Assembly: GCA_018372435.1 (NCBI GenBank)
Contig: JAHAJA010000008.1
Coordinates: forward strand, 98,746-162,745
Direction: 5' to 3'
DNA: 64,000 bases
From: Clostridiales bacterium
Lineage (GTDB): Bacteria; Bacillota; Clostridia; Lachnospirales; Lachnospiraceae
Below, piece by piece: positions 28,034 through 37,500 of this stretch. Each line of letters opens with the position of its first letter. The first letter of the stretch is position 1. The notes below the pieces were generated by a model that saw only the letters and a list, made by a program, of their open reading frames with translations, did no database searches and was not told where the DNA came from. The translations under genes were made by a program, and so were the position numbers.

Positions 28034-28864
28034 TTATGGTTTTTTCCTTCTTTTTCGATCTGCTCTCATATATGGGGATACTCGTTTTTCCAATACTCCC
28101 ATTAATACACTACTTAAGATACCGACAAAAGCACTGAAGAATACTATTTGCCAGAACACATAGATACTCATGGCATGCTTTAGTGACTGCGATAACATAC
28201 AACCAAGTCCACCATCTCCTTGTAAAGTGTCAACTAAAATAGACGCAGTTATTGCCATAGGAGCTGATATCTTCAACCCAGTGAAAAAATAGGGGATACA
28301 AGACGGTATTAATACCTTCCGATAAATCGTCCACTTACTAGCTGCATAGGAATACATGAGTTCATATTTCTCCTTCGACACAGAATTAAGTCCTGCCAAC
28401 GTATTGGTTGCTACTGGATAAAACGTTAATATTGCTGCAATTACGATACGACTGGTTCCTATGTCATGGGTAATTGCTAGTATTATGGGTGCCATCCCAA
28501 TAATCGGGATCATCTGAATCAACATCAGATATGGAAATATGGTTTTCTCAACCAGCCCGGATAATTTCATTAGTAATGCCAATAAAAAGCCAAATAATGT
28601 ACCGAATAAGAATCCTATAAAAGCTCTTTCTAAAGTAGCTTTCGCACTATTCCATACAATCTGTTTCGCTGTCTGTGAATTGCTGACCATCTTATCATCG
28701 AATACTGAATCCACAATCTGACTTATGTGAGGAAGTACATTCTCTGGAGTACGTTTCGTCGTCTCCATCTTAGCCGCTCCCATTTCCCAAATTGCTACCA
28801 GTACAATAACCCAGACAAGCATAATAAACGGTTTCGAAGATACGATCTTCTTCGCTTTACTCAT
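28034..28864 (-). CDS. ABC transporter permease (NMT1/SsuC type)
   Basis: A 276-aa permease with about six membrane helices and an EAA-loop equivalent (MYSYAASKWTIYRKVLIPSCIPYF). The ATG lies within the stop region of the upstream ATPase gene (4-bp overlap), with GGAGGA about 7 nt before it, so translation is coupled. Its sequence is distinct from the second permease, indicating a heterodimer. Confidence 0.88.
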   Translation of the reverse strand: MSKAKKIVSSKPFIMLVWVIVLVAIWEMGAAKMETTKRTPENVLPHISQIVDSVFDDKMVSNSQTAKQIVWNSAKATLERAFIGFLFGTLFGFLLALLMKLSGLVEKTIFPYLMLIQMIPIIGMAPIILAITHDIGTSRIVIAAILTFYPVATNTLAGLNSVSKEKYELMYSYAASKWTIYRKVLIPSCIPYFFTGLKISAPMAITASILVDTLQGDGGLGCMLSQSLKHAMSIYVFWQIVFFSAFVGILSSVLMGVLEKRVSPYMRADRKRRKKP

Positions 28865-29667
28865 AGGCTTCCTCCTTCAAAACTGTTTCTTACTTTCGCA
28901 ACAAACTCAGTGAAATGAATACTATCTTTCATACCGATTGTTCTCGGTCTAGGAAGATCAATCTCTACTACAGCTGATAATCTTCCTGGATGCGGAGAAA
29001 GTACACACACCTTATCGGATAGATAAACAGCTTCTTGAATATTGTGGGTAACAAAGATAACTGTCTTATTGGTTTCCCTCCATATCTTTAATAAATCATC
29101 ATGTAGTTTTTCTTTGGTGAATTCATCTAATGCTGAAAAGGGTTCATCCATTAATAGAATATTAGGCTTTATTCCAAATGCTCTAGCGATCCCGACTCTT
29201 TGTTGCATACCACCGCTTAACTGTTTTGGATAGTGATCTGCAAATTTTGTTAACCCTACAAGATCTAACATTCTATCTGCTTGTTTCTTGCGTTCTTCTT
29301 TACTCCAATACATAATCTCTAATGGTAATTCCACATTCTTCTTAACCGTTCTCCACTCAAACAATACGGGATTTTGGAATACAATACCGAATTTTTGTTG
29401 TAACCGAATCTCTTTTGGTGTCATTCCACTGATTCTTACCTTCCCAGAAGTTGGTTCTAACAAATCGGCTATTGTTCGAAGTAAAGTCGTCTTACCACAA
29501 CCTGACGGTCCAAGAAGGGCGATAAACTCGCCTTTTTTAATATCAAGATTAATATGCTTTAAAGCTTGCACATCGTTACTGTTATTATCCTTGAATGACA
29601 TGCATACATCATCAATCTTGATTTCTACTTCTCTCTCCACTTCTATTTCTTTTATCATCTCACTCAT
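28861..29667 (-). CDS. ABC transporter ATP-binding protein (SsuB/TauB type)
   Basis: A 268-aa ATPase with Walker A LGPSGCGKTT near residue 54, signature LSGGMQQRV, Walker B ILLMDEPFSALD and the switch His in VTHNIQEAVYL. This is the nitrate/sulfonate/taurine/thiamine-precursor subfamily. GGAGG lies 7 nt before the start. It is the first of the three transporter genes, followed by both permeases and the permuted binding protein. Substrate assignment to pyrimidines or hydantoins rests on the neighbouring enzymes only. Confidence 0.9.
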   Translation of the reverse strand: MSEMIKEIEVEREVEIKIDDVCMSFKDNNSNDVQALKHINLDIKKGEFIALLGPSGCGKTTLLRTIADLLEPTSGKVRISGMTPKEIRLQQKFGIVFQNPVLFEWRTVKKNVELPLEIMYWSKEERKKQADRMLDLVGLTKFADHYPKQLSGGMQQRVGIARAFGIKPNILLMDEPFSALDEFTKEKLHDDLLKIWRETNKTVIFVTHNIQEAVYLSDKVCVLSPHPGRLSAVVEIDLPRPRTIGMKDSIHFTEFVAKVRNSFEGGSL

Positions 29668-29804
29668 ATCGATTCCTCCTGTATTATGTAATAATCATTG
29701 AATCGTCTCCAAACACCTAGTGATCTCCCATTACAACGAATGGACTATTATTCGAAAACTTGCTTTGTAAAATCCTGCACTAAGTTCGGCTTGATAAGCA
29801 ACAA

Positions 29805-29849
29805 AAAGCGTGGCAGCAGGTCATATAAATGACACCGTTGTCACGCTTT
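29805..29849 (-). terminator. Terminator after the Fe-alcohol dehydrogenase gene
   Basis: An 11-bp stem with one wobble (AAAGCGTGGCA with TGTCACGCTTT), followed on the minus strand by TTTTTG, begins one base after the dehydrogenase stop codon. It separates the aminotransferase-dehydrogenase pair from the transporter-hydrolase genes, making at least two transcripts likely. Confidence 0.75.
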
Positions 29850-29850
29850 C

Positions 29851-30999
29851 TTAATAAACTTCCTTATATAATTTCATACAATCTTCTTTCGTAACCACTC
29901 TTCTAGTGTTTGAAGGACTTCCACTTGCAACTGCATCGGTCGCCATCTTTTCAATAACACTCTCAAACTTATCTTGATTAATTCCATATTCACTTAAAGT
30001 AGGTATCTCACAAATCTTGCAGATTTCTTCTAACTTAACGATGAATTTATCTGCTGCAATGGTGTCGCTTTCCTCTACAGTTGCAACTCTCGTCTCTCTG
30101 GCTAGGATTGCTAATCGATCTGTTACCTCTGTTGCTGCAAACGCCATACATCTGGTCAACAACATCGCATTGGACATCCCATGTGGTACATGGAATAGAG
30201 CACCGATTGGTCTACTCATACCATGCACTAAAGTGACACTGGAATTATTAATACAGATGCCCGCTTCTAGTGCCGCAATTGCCATCTCTTCTCTTGCTTC
30301 CAGATTACTACCATTTTGATATACTAGAGGTAAGTATTTAACAATACGTTTGATTGCCGAAACTGCTAACGTATCCGTCATAACCGTTGCTTTCTTCGAG
30401 GTATATGCTTCTACTGCGTGAGTTAAGGCATCTAATCCTGTTGCCGCAGTAACAGACCTTGGTGCTGTCATTCCGAATTCATAATCTACTATTGCAAGCT
30501 CAGGTATAAGATAATCACCCTTTAATAACATCTTGATATCCTTCTTAGAATCTGTAATAATAGTAAATTTCGTTGCTTCCGAACCTGTTCCAGCTGTTGT
30601 CGGAATTGCAACTACTGGTGGTATTCTATTCGGTATCTCTTTACCGTTATAATCTGCGATAGCACCAGGATTCGTAATCATGGCACCGATTGCTTTTGCT
30701 GCATCAAGTGGACTTCCTCCCCCGATACCGATTAAGAATTCACAATTATTATCTTGATACACCTTGATACCCTCTTCAATCATGCAATCTGTGGGTTCAC
30801 CAGTTATACCATCGAAAATATTATATTCCACTTCTAAATCATCTAATTTTTCTATTAATGCTTGCATCATCGTTGATCTCACAACATGTTTACCTGTAAC
30901 GATTAACGCTTTCTTCCCATATGATTTTATATAACCTTTTGCTTCATCTAATGCTCCCTTGCCAGTAATGATATGGATTGGGACCGTAAACTGTGCCAT
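29851..30999 (-). CDS. Iron-containing alcohol dehydrogenase
   Basis: A 382-aa group III (Fe-dependent) dehydrogenase. It has the NAD-binding GIGGGSPLDAAKAIG near residue 92, TTAGTGSEATKFTII near residue 138, and metal ligands in GLDALTHAVEAY and HGMSRPIGALFHVPHGMSNA. In context it could reduce malonate semialdehyde, produced from beta-alanine by the neighbouring aminotransferase, to 3-hydroxypropionate. The 41-bp gap to the aminotransferase gene and the absence of an intervening terminator support co-transcription. Substrate is inferred. Confidence 0.88.
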   Translation of the reverse strand: MAQFTVPIHIITGKGALDEAKGYIKSYGKKALIVTGKHVVRSTMMQALIEKLDDLEVEYNIFDGITGEPTDCMIEEGIKVYQDNNCEFLIGIGGGSPLDAAKAIGAMITNPGAIADYNGKEIPNRIPPVVAIPTTAGTGSEATKFTIITDSKKDIKMLLKGDYLIPELAIVDYEFGMTAPRSVTAATGLDALTHAVEAYTSKKATVMTDTLAVSAIKRIVKYLPLVYQNGSNLEAREEMAIAALEAGICINNSSVTLVHGMSRPIGALFHVPHGMSNAMLLTRCMAFAATEVTDRLAILARETRVATVEESDTIAADKFIVKLEEICKICEIPTLSEYGINQDKFESVIEKMATDAVASGSPSNTRRVVTKEDCMKLYKEVY

Positions 31000-31040
31000 C
31001 TAATTCACCTACTTTTCTTTATTCATTAGGATAATACTCT

Positions 31041-32366
31041 TTAGATATATTCCTTATCAACTACAGCTAATACTTCATCCATCTTTACTAATTCTTCTTT
31101 TAATTGTTCTTCTGTGATAATTAAAGGTGGGTTAACAAACAACATGTTCTCATGGGAATACGTCATGAATCCCTTTTCTTTAAGCTTAGCAACGATACTT
31201 CCCATGACACCGTTTGGATCCTTACCATATTCAACAAGAGGTTCTTTTGTTTCCTTATCTTTTACTAATTCAATAGAGGAGAATAATCCGATATATCTAA
31301 CATCGCCTACGCATGAGTGTTTTTCCTTTAATTCCTCGAGTAAATCACCAAGAACCTTCCCCACTTCATTAACATGCTTAATTATGTTTGATTCTTTATA
31401 ATAGTTAATACAAGCAACACCAGCTGCGCATGCAAGTGGATGACCACTGTAAGTAAGTCCACATGATAGCAAATGTTCATCAAAATATTCTGCAATTTTA
31501 CTACTAACTGCTACTCCACCTAATGGAACATATCCACAATTAACACCTTTTGCAAAACTTACTAGGTCTGGTTTAATTTCAAAATTTTCAAATGCAAACA
31601 TCTTACCAGTTCTTCCGAATCCAGCCATAACTTCATCGCATATCATTATAATGTTGTATTTATCACAAAGTGCTCTAATCCCTGGCATATATCCTTTCGG
31701 AGGAATAATAACACCATTGGAACCTGTTATTGTTTCCATTACAATTGCCGCAATGCTATCTGCTCCTTCATATTTGATTTGTTCTTCTAATTTTGTAAGA
31801 TAGAATTTCGTTGCCGCCTCTTCAGAAGGGAAATCAATCGCTTCACGATATATGTATGGATCAAAGAACTTAACGAATCCCGGAATTCCAGGTTCCAATG
31901 GGAATCTTCTAGGTTCTCCAGTAAGATTTCCCGCTCCAAAGGAAGAACCATGATAACTTCTGTATCGACTAAATACCTTATTCTTACCAGTATACATCCT
32001 AGCTATTTTAATTGCGTTCTCATTGGCATCTGCCCCTGCGTTGGTGAAGAATACTTTCCCAAAATTATCTGGCAGTAGATCAATAAGCATCTTAGCTAGT
32101 TCTGCTCTAGGTTCCACTGCATAAGAAGGTGCAAGATAACAATATCTATCAACTTGCTCTTTAATCGCATTAGCAATTGTTTGATTGCCAAATCCAACAT
32201 TTAAGTTGACTAATTGAGCTGACATATCTGCATATCGCTTTCCATCGTAATCATACATATAGATGCCTTCTGCTTGTTCAATAGGAACTGGATTAAGCGT
32301 CTTTTGTTTACTCCATGATTGCAACACATATTTTCTTGATAATTCTTTTATTTCTTCTCCTGTCAT
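31041..32366 (-). CDS. Class III aminotransferase, probably beta-alanine/omega-amino acid:pyruvate
   Basis: A PLP enzyme of about 441 aa. Class III features are NAGADANENAIKIARMYTGKNKV, MICDEVMAGFGRTGK (the PLP-binding Asp) and the Schiff-base Lys in VSFAKGVNCGYVPLG. The start at 32366 is chosen because AAGGAG lies about 8 nt away; an ATG two codons earlier is too close. It precedes the Fe-dehydrogenase gene. Since the neighbouring pathway ends in beta-alanine, transfer of its amino group to pyruvate, giving malonate semialdehyde, is the most economical role. Confidence 0.85.
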   Translation of the reverse strand: MTGEEIKELSRKYVLQSWSKQKTLNPVPIEQAEGIYMYDYDGKRYADMSAQLVNLNVGFGNQTIANAIKEQVDRYCYLAPSYAVEPRAELAKMLIDLLPDNFGKVFFTNAGADANENAIKIARMYTGKNKVFSRYRSYHGSSFGAGNLTGEPRRFPLEPGIPGFVKFFDPYIYREAIDFPSEEAATKFYLTKLEEQIKYEGADSIAAIVMETITGSNGVIIPPKGYMPGIRALCDKYNIIMICDEVMAGFGRTGKMFAFENFEIKPDLVSFAKGVNCGYVPLGGVAVSSKIAEYFDEHLLSCGLTYSGHPLACAAGVACINYYKESNIIKHVNEVGKVLGDLLEELKEKHSCVGDVRYIGLFSSIELVKDKETKEPLVEYGKDPNGVMGSIVAKLKEKGFMTYSHENMLFVNPPLIITEEQLKEELVKMDEVLAVVDKEYI

Positions 32367-32461
32367 ATCCATCTCTCCTTCGATTACATCTGTGCATTAG
32401 CACATGTAAATATGTATTTTAGGTGAAAACTATTCTATTATAGTTTCATTATTTGTGCTTC

Positions 32462-32481
32462 AACACAATTACTGTTGTGTT
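32462..32481. promoter_or_regulatory. Candidate operator upstream of the aminotransferase gene
   Basis: A perfect 7-bp inverted repeat (AACACAA, 6-nt spacer, TTGTGTT) lies about 95 bp before the aminotransferase start. It could be a binding site for the PucR protein of this locus; nothing else in the sequence supports a specific regulator. Confidence 0.35.
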
Positions 32482-32525
32482 TGATGTATTATTTATATCG
32501 CTATTTTGAGTTTTCTACAATCACA

Positions 32526-32590
32526 AAAAAGAAGTAACTATCTACTACTTTTGTAGTAATCAACTTTGTGCAAAGTACTACTTCTTATAA
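32526..32590 (-). ncRNA. Three-way-junction RNA structure ending in a T-run
   Basis: A closing stem (AAGAAGTA 32529-32536 with TACTTCTT 32579-32586) encloses two perfect small hairpins: TACTAC-TTTT-GTAGTA (32543-32558) and CTTTG-TG-CAAAG (32564-32575). On the minus strand the structure is followed by TTTTTT. It lies between the GGDEF gene terminator and the aminotransferase gene. It may be a second terminator, a leader attenuator or a small RNA; it matches no RNA family I can name. Confidence 0.4.
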
Positions 32591-32633
32591 AAGTCTAAAT
32601 TTGATAATCTCAAGAGTATCCTTACTTTCAAGC

Positions 32634-32660
32634 AAAAAAAGACTACCAATAATGGTAGCC
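32634..32660 (-). terminator. Terminator after the GGDEF gene
   Basis: GGCTACC and GGTAGTC pair (one wobble) over a 6-nt loop and are followed on the minus strand by seven T. It lies just downstream of the gene ending at 32679. Confidence 0.8.
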
Positions 32661-32678
32661 TAAAGTAGTATCTTAATA

Positions 32679-34199
32679 TTACATCTGTTCAATATTTTTC
32701 ATGTTTTTCTTTATCGCATACATATTACGGTCTGCTCTTCGAACCAAATCTTCTATGTATCGATCCTCATTGTTATTCCATTTAGCATAACCAATGGCAA
32801 AATCCACTTTAATTTCATCAGTACAATTATGCAATCTATCATTCTCTATCGTTTCCAGCACATTAATTAATTGCATGGTATTAATATTCTCAAGAAATAC
32901 TACGAACTCATCCCCACCATATCGATAGATCTCACCGAACCCCTTCAATGTTCTTGCAAGAATCATAGCGGTTAATCGGATTAATTCGTCTCCCTTTTCA
33001 TGCCCTAGTGTATCGTTAACATTTTTAAGATGGTTAACATCTATCAGCAAGCACCAAAGTTTTTCTATTTCTTGTTGCTTTTGGTTAAACAACTGTATCT
33101 TCTTGTTATAAGCATTCCGATTCTTTACACCAGTGCTCTGATCTATATAAAACTGTTGTTCAACTATATTATTATGAATTCCTATAATTTCATCAATAAT
33201 TGTTTTTGCATTTACTTGATCAGAATTACATTCTCTATTCTTCCATTCCAGTTGTATGTTATTCTCAAAAGCTAATTTAAACATACAATCATGATAACAC
33301 GTAGTCAATTTATCCAAGTGTTTACTTTTTCCCGAGATAATTAATGATACACTACTTTCACTACTACGATATATACCTTTGTTAAATTCATCTCTAAATG
33401 CTTTGTCAACAATCATCATGAAGTGATCCTTCTTGCTTTGATCAACCTCGATTACGAATGCAGTTAAAATTACATTCTCCTTATGTTCGAGCATCTTATC
33501 CTCTAGTACTTTATAAAAACCATATTGATTTACTAGCTTTGTTTGCATATCCACATATTCTCCTGGATCTTCAAGCGACAAGAAGATATTAAACATAACT
33601 AATGTCTCAAAAAAACCGCTTATTAAAACAGTAGGAAGTACAAATTGCAAGATACATCTAATCGTTACCAGTACTATAGAACGAATAATACCATTTCGCC
33701 TATTCTTGTTGATCACTCCCCAATACTTTATGCATAATACAATCATACATACAATATAGAACATACAACTAACATAATTTATGTTTATTACTGGTCCTAA
33801 CGAATACTTCACATCTGGAACCACTACATAATAGATTCCACCAAACACTGAAGTAATCAATGATATGACAATTGGAAGAAGTAAAAATATCTTAATCTGA
33901 AATGACTTAATCAAAATTCGTATATAGGATAATAAATAATAAAACAGAAGAAACACAAACAAATTATATGTATATAATGAGACCCGATGAGAGATATCTT
34001 CTAGCCAGAACGGTATGGTATCTAGATGATTCACGGTATACTTTGTTATCATATCAAAGACTAAATTAATAACCAGATTACATAGCATACAAATATAAAT
34101 AACAGTTGTAACCGTGTGCAATTGCTTTTTTAGCAAATAATACTCCCCTAATAATAATACAACTATCAAACATATTAGTTGTGATTTATAATCATTCAT
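32679..34199 (-). CDS. Membrane-bound diguanylate cyclase (GGDEF protein)
   Basis: A 506-aa protein with seven or so N-terminal membrane helices (residues about 8-230), a cytoplasmic linker, and a C-terminal GGDEF domain. The domain shows FNQKQQEIEKLWCLLIDVNHLKNVND then RYGGDEFVVFLEN, an intact active-site GGDEF, and IGYAKWN. It would make cyclic di-GMP in response to a membrane signal. No RxxD inhibitory site was evident upstream of GGDEF. AGGGGAT precedes the ATG. It is flanked by hairpins and likely monocistronic. Confidence 0.9.
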   Translation of the reverse strand: MNDYKSQLICLIVVLLLGEYYLLKKQLHTVTTVIYICMLCNLVINLVFDMITKYTVNHLDTIPFWLEDISHRVSLYTYNLFVFLLFYYLLSYIRILIKSFQIKIFLLLPIVISLITSVFGGIYYVVVPDVKYSLGPVININYVSCMFYIVCMIVLCIKYWGVINKNRRNGIIRSIVLVTIRCILQFVLPTVLISGFFETLVMFNIFLSLEDPGEYVDMQTKLVNQYGFYKVLEDKMLEHKENVILTAFVIEVDQSKKDHFMMIVDKAFRDEFNKGIYRSSESSVSLIISGKSKHLDKLTTCYHDCMFKLAFENNIQLEWKNRECNSDQVNAKTIIDEIIGIHNNIVEQQFYIDQSTGVKNRNAYNKKIQLFNQKQQEIEKLWCLLIDVNHLKNVNDTLGHEKGDELIRLTAMILARTLKGFGEIYRYGGDEFVVFLENINTMQLINVLETIENDRLHNCTDEIKVDFAIGYAKWNNNEDRYIEDLVRRADRNMYAIKKNMKNIEQM

Positions 34200-34258
34200 A
34201 CTATCCCCTACCTAATTTTCATTCGTCTTACTATATGTTTCTCTTACATATACTATAA

Positions 34259-34292
34259 CGAAGCTGCATTGGGTAAACCCAATCCAACTTCG
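34259..34292. repeat. Hairpin in the 358-bp gap 34200-34557
   Basis: CGAAG...ATTGGGT-AA-ACCCAAT...CTTCG forms a strong interrupted hairpin. A smaller one (AAGTGC/GCACTT) follows near 34310. The gap holds the promoter side of the GGDEF gene and the 3' end of the giant helicase gene. I see no coding sequence in it. Confidence 0.5.
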
Positions 34293-34557
34293 TAGTATTT
34301 GATAAGTACAAGTGCCCCTCAGCACTTTGAAAAATTGACTAAGGCAAATTATTTGAAAGGCTTTTGACACCCAAACCATTTACTCAAACTTCGCATATAA
34401 AAAAATTCGCTCAGAATAGTTAATTGCTATATTCAAAGAAAAACTAACTGAACATGTCAACACTACTTATCGAAATCTTCAAGTGCGAAGTTGGAGAAAT
34501 TTAATATAACATCAATATATCACAACCATATGCATATTACTAGTCCTAATTACCTAT

Positions 34558-37500
34558 TTAATTATCCCTTATCATTATTCTTTCACTAACTTTATCAAAT
34601 AGTAGATATCCCCTTCTTTCTGCCTCGTCAATTCCTTGGGCACAAGCTGCCTCCATAACTGCTCCCAATCTAGAAAATCCGAATATCTTAGCAGTTTCCC
34701 GTATCATATCATTCTTACTTATGCTAATCTGTGAAGATATAATTTCCTTCATCGCATTAGCAATCTCATACGGTGGGATATCTTCTAGGTTTCTTTTATC
34801 TTTCTCTTCATTAGCAACACGATAATCCATATAATCTTCTGGATTTTGATCCATTCTCCAATAATAACTCATATCACCAACTACAGTTTTATTAAGATTA
34901 CCACCTTGTCTTAACTCTTGCAGAATACTTGCCAAACGGTTTTCTACTCTACTTCCTAAACGGGTAATATTCCAGCCCGAAACAACCTTCTTAGTAAGTA
35001 GCCGTTTACTAATAGGAGCTTCATTCTTAATAATATCCATTATCACATTACGAATCTGCAGATCCGTACTATCTTGATAGAAATCATCTTGAAAACCAAA
35101 TTCTTTCACTTTCGTTGGTTCGTAAGAACTCGACTTCTCGTGTCCTGAAGTAGCAGCAATTTCTTCTTCTGGTACTTCACTTGCAAGACGCTCATTACTA
35201 CTTTGCTTTTTCGCATTTCCAATTAATGCTTTTGCAATAGAAGCTTTCACTTTACTTAATACCTTATCTGGATTATCTAACCAATCTAGAATCCATATTG
35301 CATGAAGCTTCCAACCAAGATCTGTTAACACTTGTGGTTGTAATAAGTTACGCTCTCTTGCCGTATTCACTTCCCTAGCATTATCTCCATCAAGTAGTAT
35401 TCCTAATATATAAGTATTCTCATCCTTAGGATTGATTACACCTATATCTATTGTATACTTAGACCACCCAACATTACATCTTGTTTTATATCCCATATTC
35501 TCAATCTGCTTAGCTATGTATTCTAGGAGAGTAGTATCTTTATATACAACATCTTCCTTATGAACAGAGATTGCACTCTTTCCTGCTCTGGCATAAGTAA
35601 GGAATCCCTTTAATCCAGCAACTCCCTCAGAACGTGTTCTAGTTAGATCAATCTGTTCAGGTGTTATCGTTGAATATACCAGCATCTCTTTTCTTGCTCT
35701 TGAGATAGCAACATTCAATCTACGATATCCCCCATCTCGGTTTAATGGTCCAAAGTTCATAGAAACCTTACCGTCTTTATCTGGTCCATACCCTACAGAG
35801 AACAAGATAACATCTCTCTCATCACCTTGTACATTTTCAAGGTTTTTGATAAATATAGGCTCTAGCATCTGTTCGTTTATCTTCTCTAATTCCTGATTAT
35901 CTAGAAATTCTTTTTCTAACAAATCCTCAATTAGATTCTGTTGCGCAGAACTAAATGTTACAACTCCTATACTATCTTTTCTCTTCTTCTCATCTAGGAG
36001 ACGATTACAGATTTCTTTTACAACTGCCATTGCTTCCGCTTGGTTTTGCTTCGTTCCACCTTTATCATAAAGTCCATCAATCGGAACCAACTTAACTCTC
36101 GAACCCATTTCGTCAGGCGAAGGATAGGTGTATAGACGATGTCCATAATATTTGGCATTACTATAAGCAATCAAGCTTTCATGACGAGAACGATAATGCC
36201 ATAGCAGGTGTTTTTGTGGCATAGATAATGCCATACAATCATCTAAAACACTCTCTAAATCCTCTAATTCATAATTCTCTTCGTCATAATACGTATTACG
36301 GAAAAAACGAGTTGGAGGTAATTGTTTTGGATCACCTACGATAATCGCACTTTCTCCTCTAGCTATCGCACCAACCGCTTCACAAGTTGGCATTTGAGAA
36401 GCTTCATCAAAAACTACGATATCGAATTTTTGAAGTTTTGGATCAAGATACTGAGCAACAGACATCGGGCTCATAAGCATACAAGGACATAATCTTGTGA
36501 TTAGATGCTTCGTCTGGTCGAACAACTTACGAATTGACATCATTCTACCCCCGCTCCGAATTGCCTTCTGAAGTATTAAAAGCTCTGAAGAAGCAGCTCC
36601 CGTAACAGAAGAATCTGGTATCTTAGAATACAATTTCGCACTCAACTCTTGCATTGTAAGTTTATCAAACTCTTCTGTAAGTTCCTTATATTTCTTAATC
36701 GTATCTTCGAATTGCACACCTTGGAAATTCGTTAATATTGGCTCTGCTTGAATTGTTCTTTTAATGATTGCTAAATTCAAATTACATATAAAACTCTCTA
36801 CTAGTTCTTCTGGCAGTATCTTACCTGATAGGAATTCATCTGCTGCCATATTAAAACCATAATTTCTTACCTTGTCAATCTGTTGCAACAAAGCTGACCA
36901 ATCTCTAAGTTCACCAATATGATTCACCCATATAGAAAGTTCATCTCTTGTTTTCGAAATCCAGTTGTCATCTTGATGGTAACAATCTATCCTAGCCTGA
37001 TACTGATTAACAAGTTGTACTTCTTTTGTCATGCACAACTGCCAGCACTGAAGATAATTCATGATATCATTTTGTAAATAATCTTTTTTCGGACTATGTA
37101 GTGCAACTAGTTTTCCTAATTTTTGAGTTGCGGTTATTACATCATCTCTATCTAATGCAATCTCCGATAATGCACTACGTAATTGCAAGGTATCCTGTAA
37201 TGCCTGCGTAAGTACCTCCCAGTTTGTATGTAACCCTTGCCATAGATACGAGAAACTTCCTGTTATCGTAGGGTCAAGATTTTTCAAGTAATCGCATAGT
37301 TGTAACCGCTTAATAAGTTTGTTATACCATATAGTAATAGTATGATTATCCACATCAATCGGAGCTTTTGCATACACTCTTAATTCTTTTATTAATTTAT
37401 TCTTCGTTAGTATCCTTCGAATAAACCACTTTGATCCTACTTCCTTCCACTCTTTAGATGCTTTATCCACATCGTATTGATATACCTCAGCATCAAAAGC

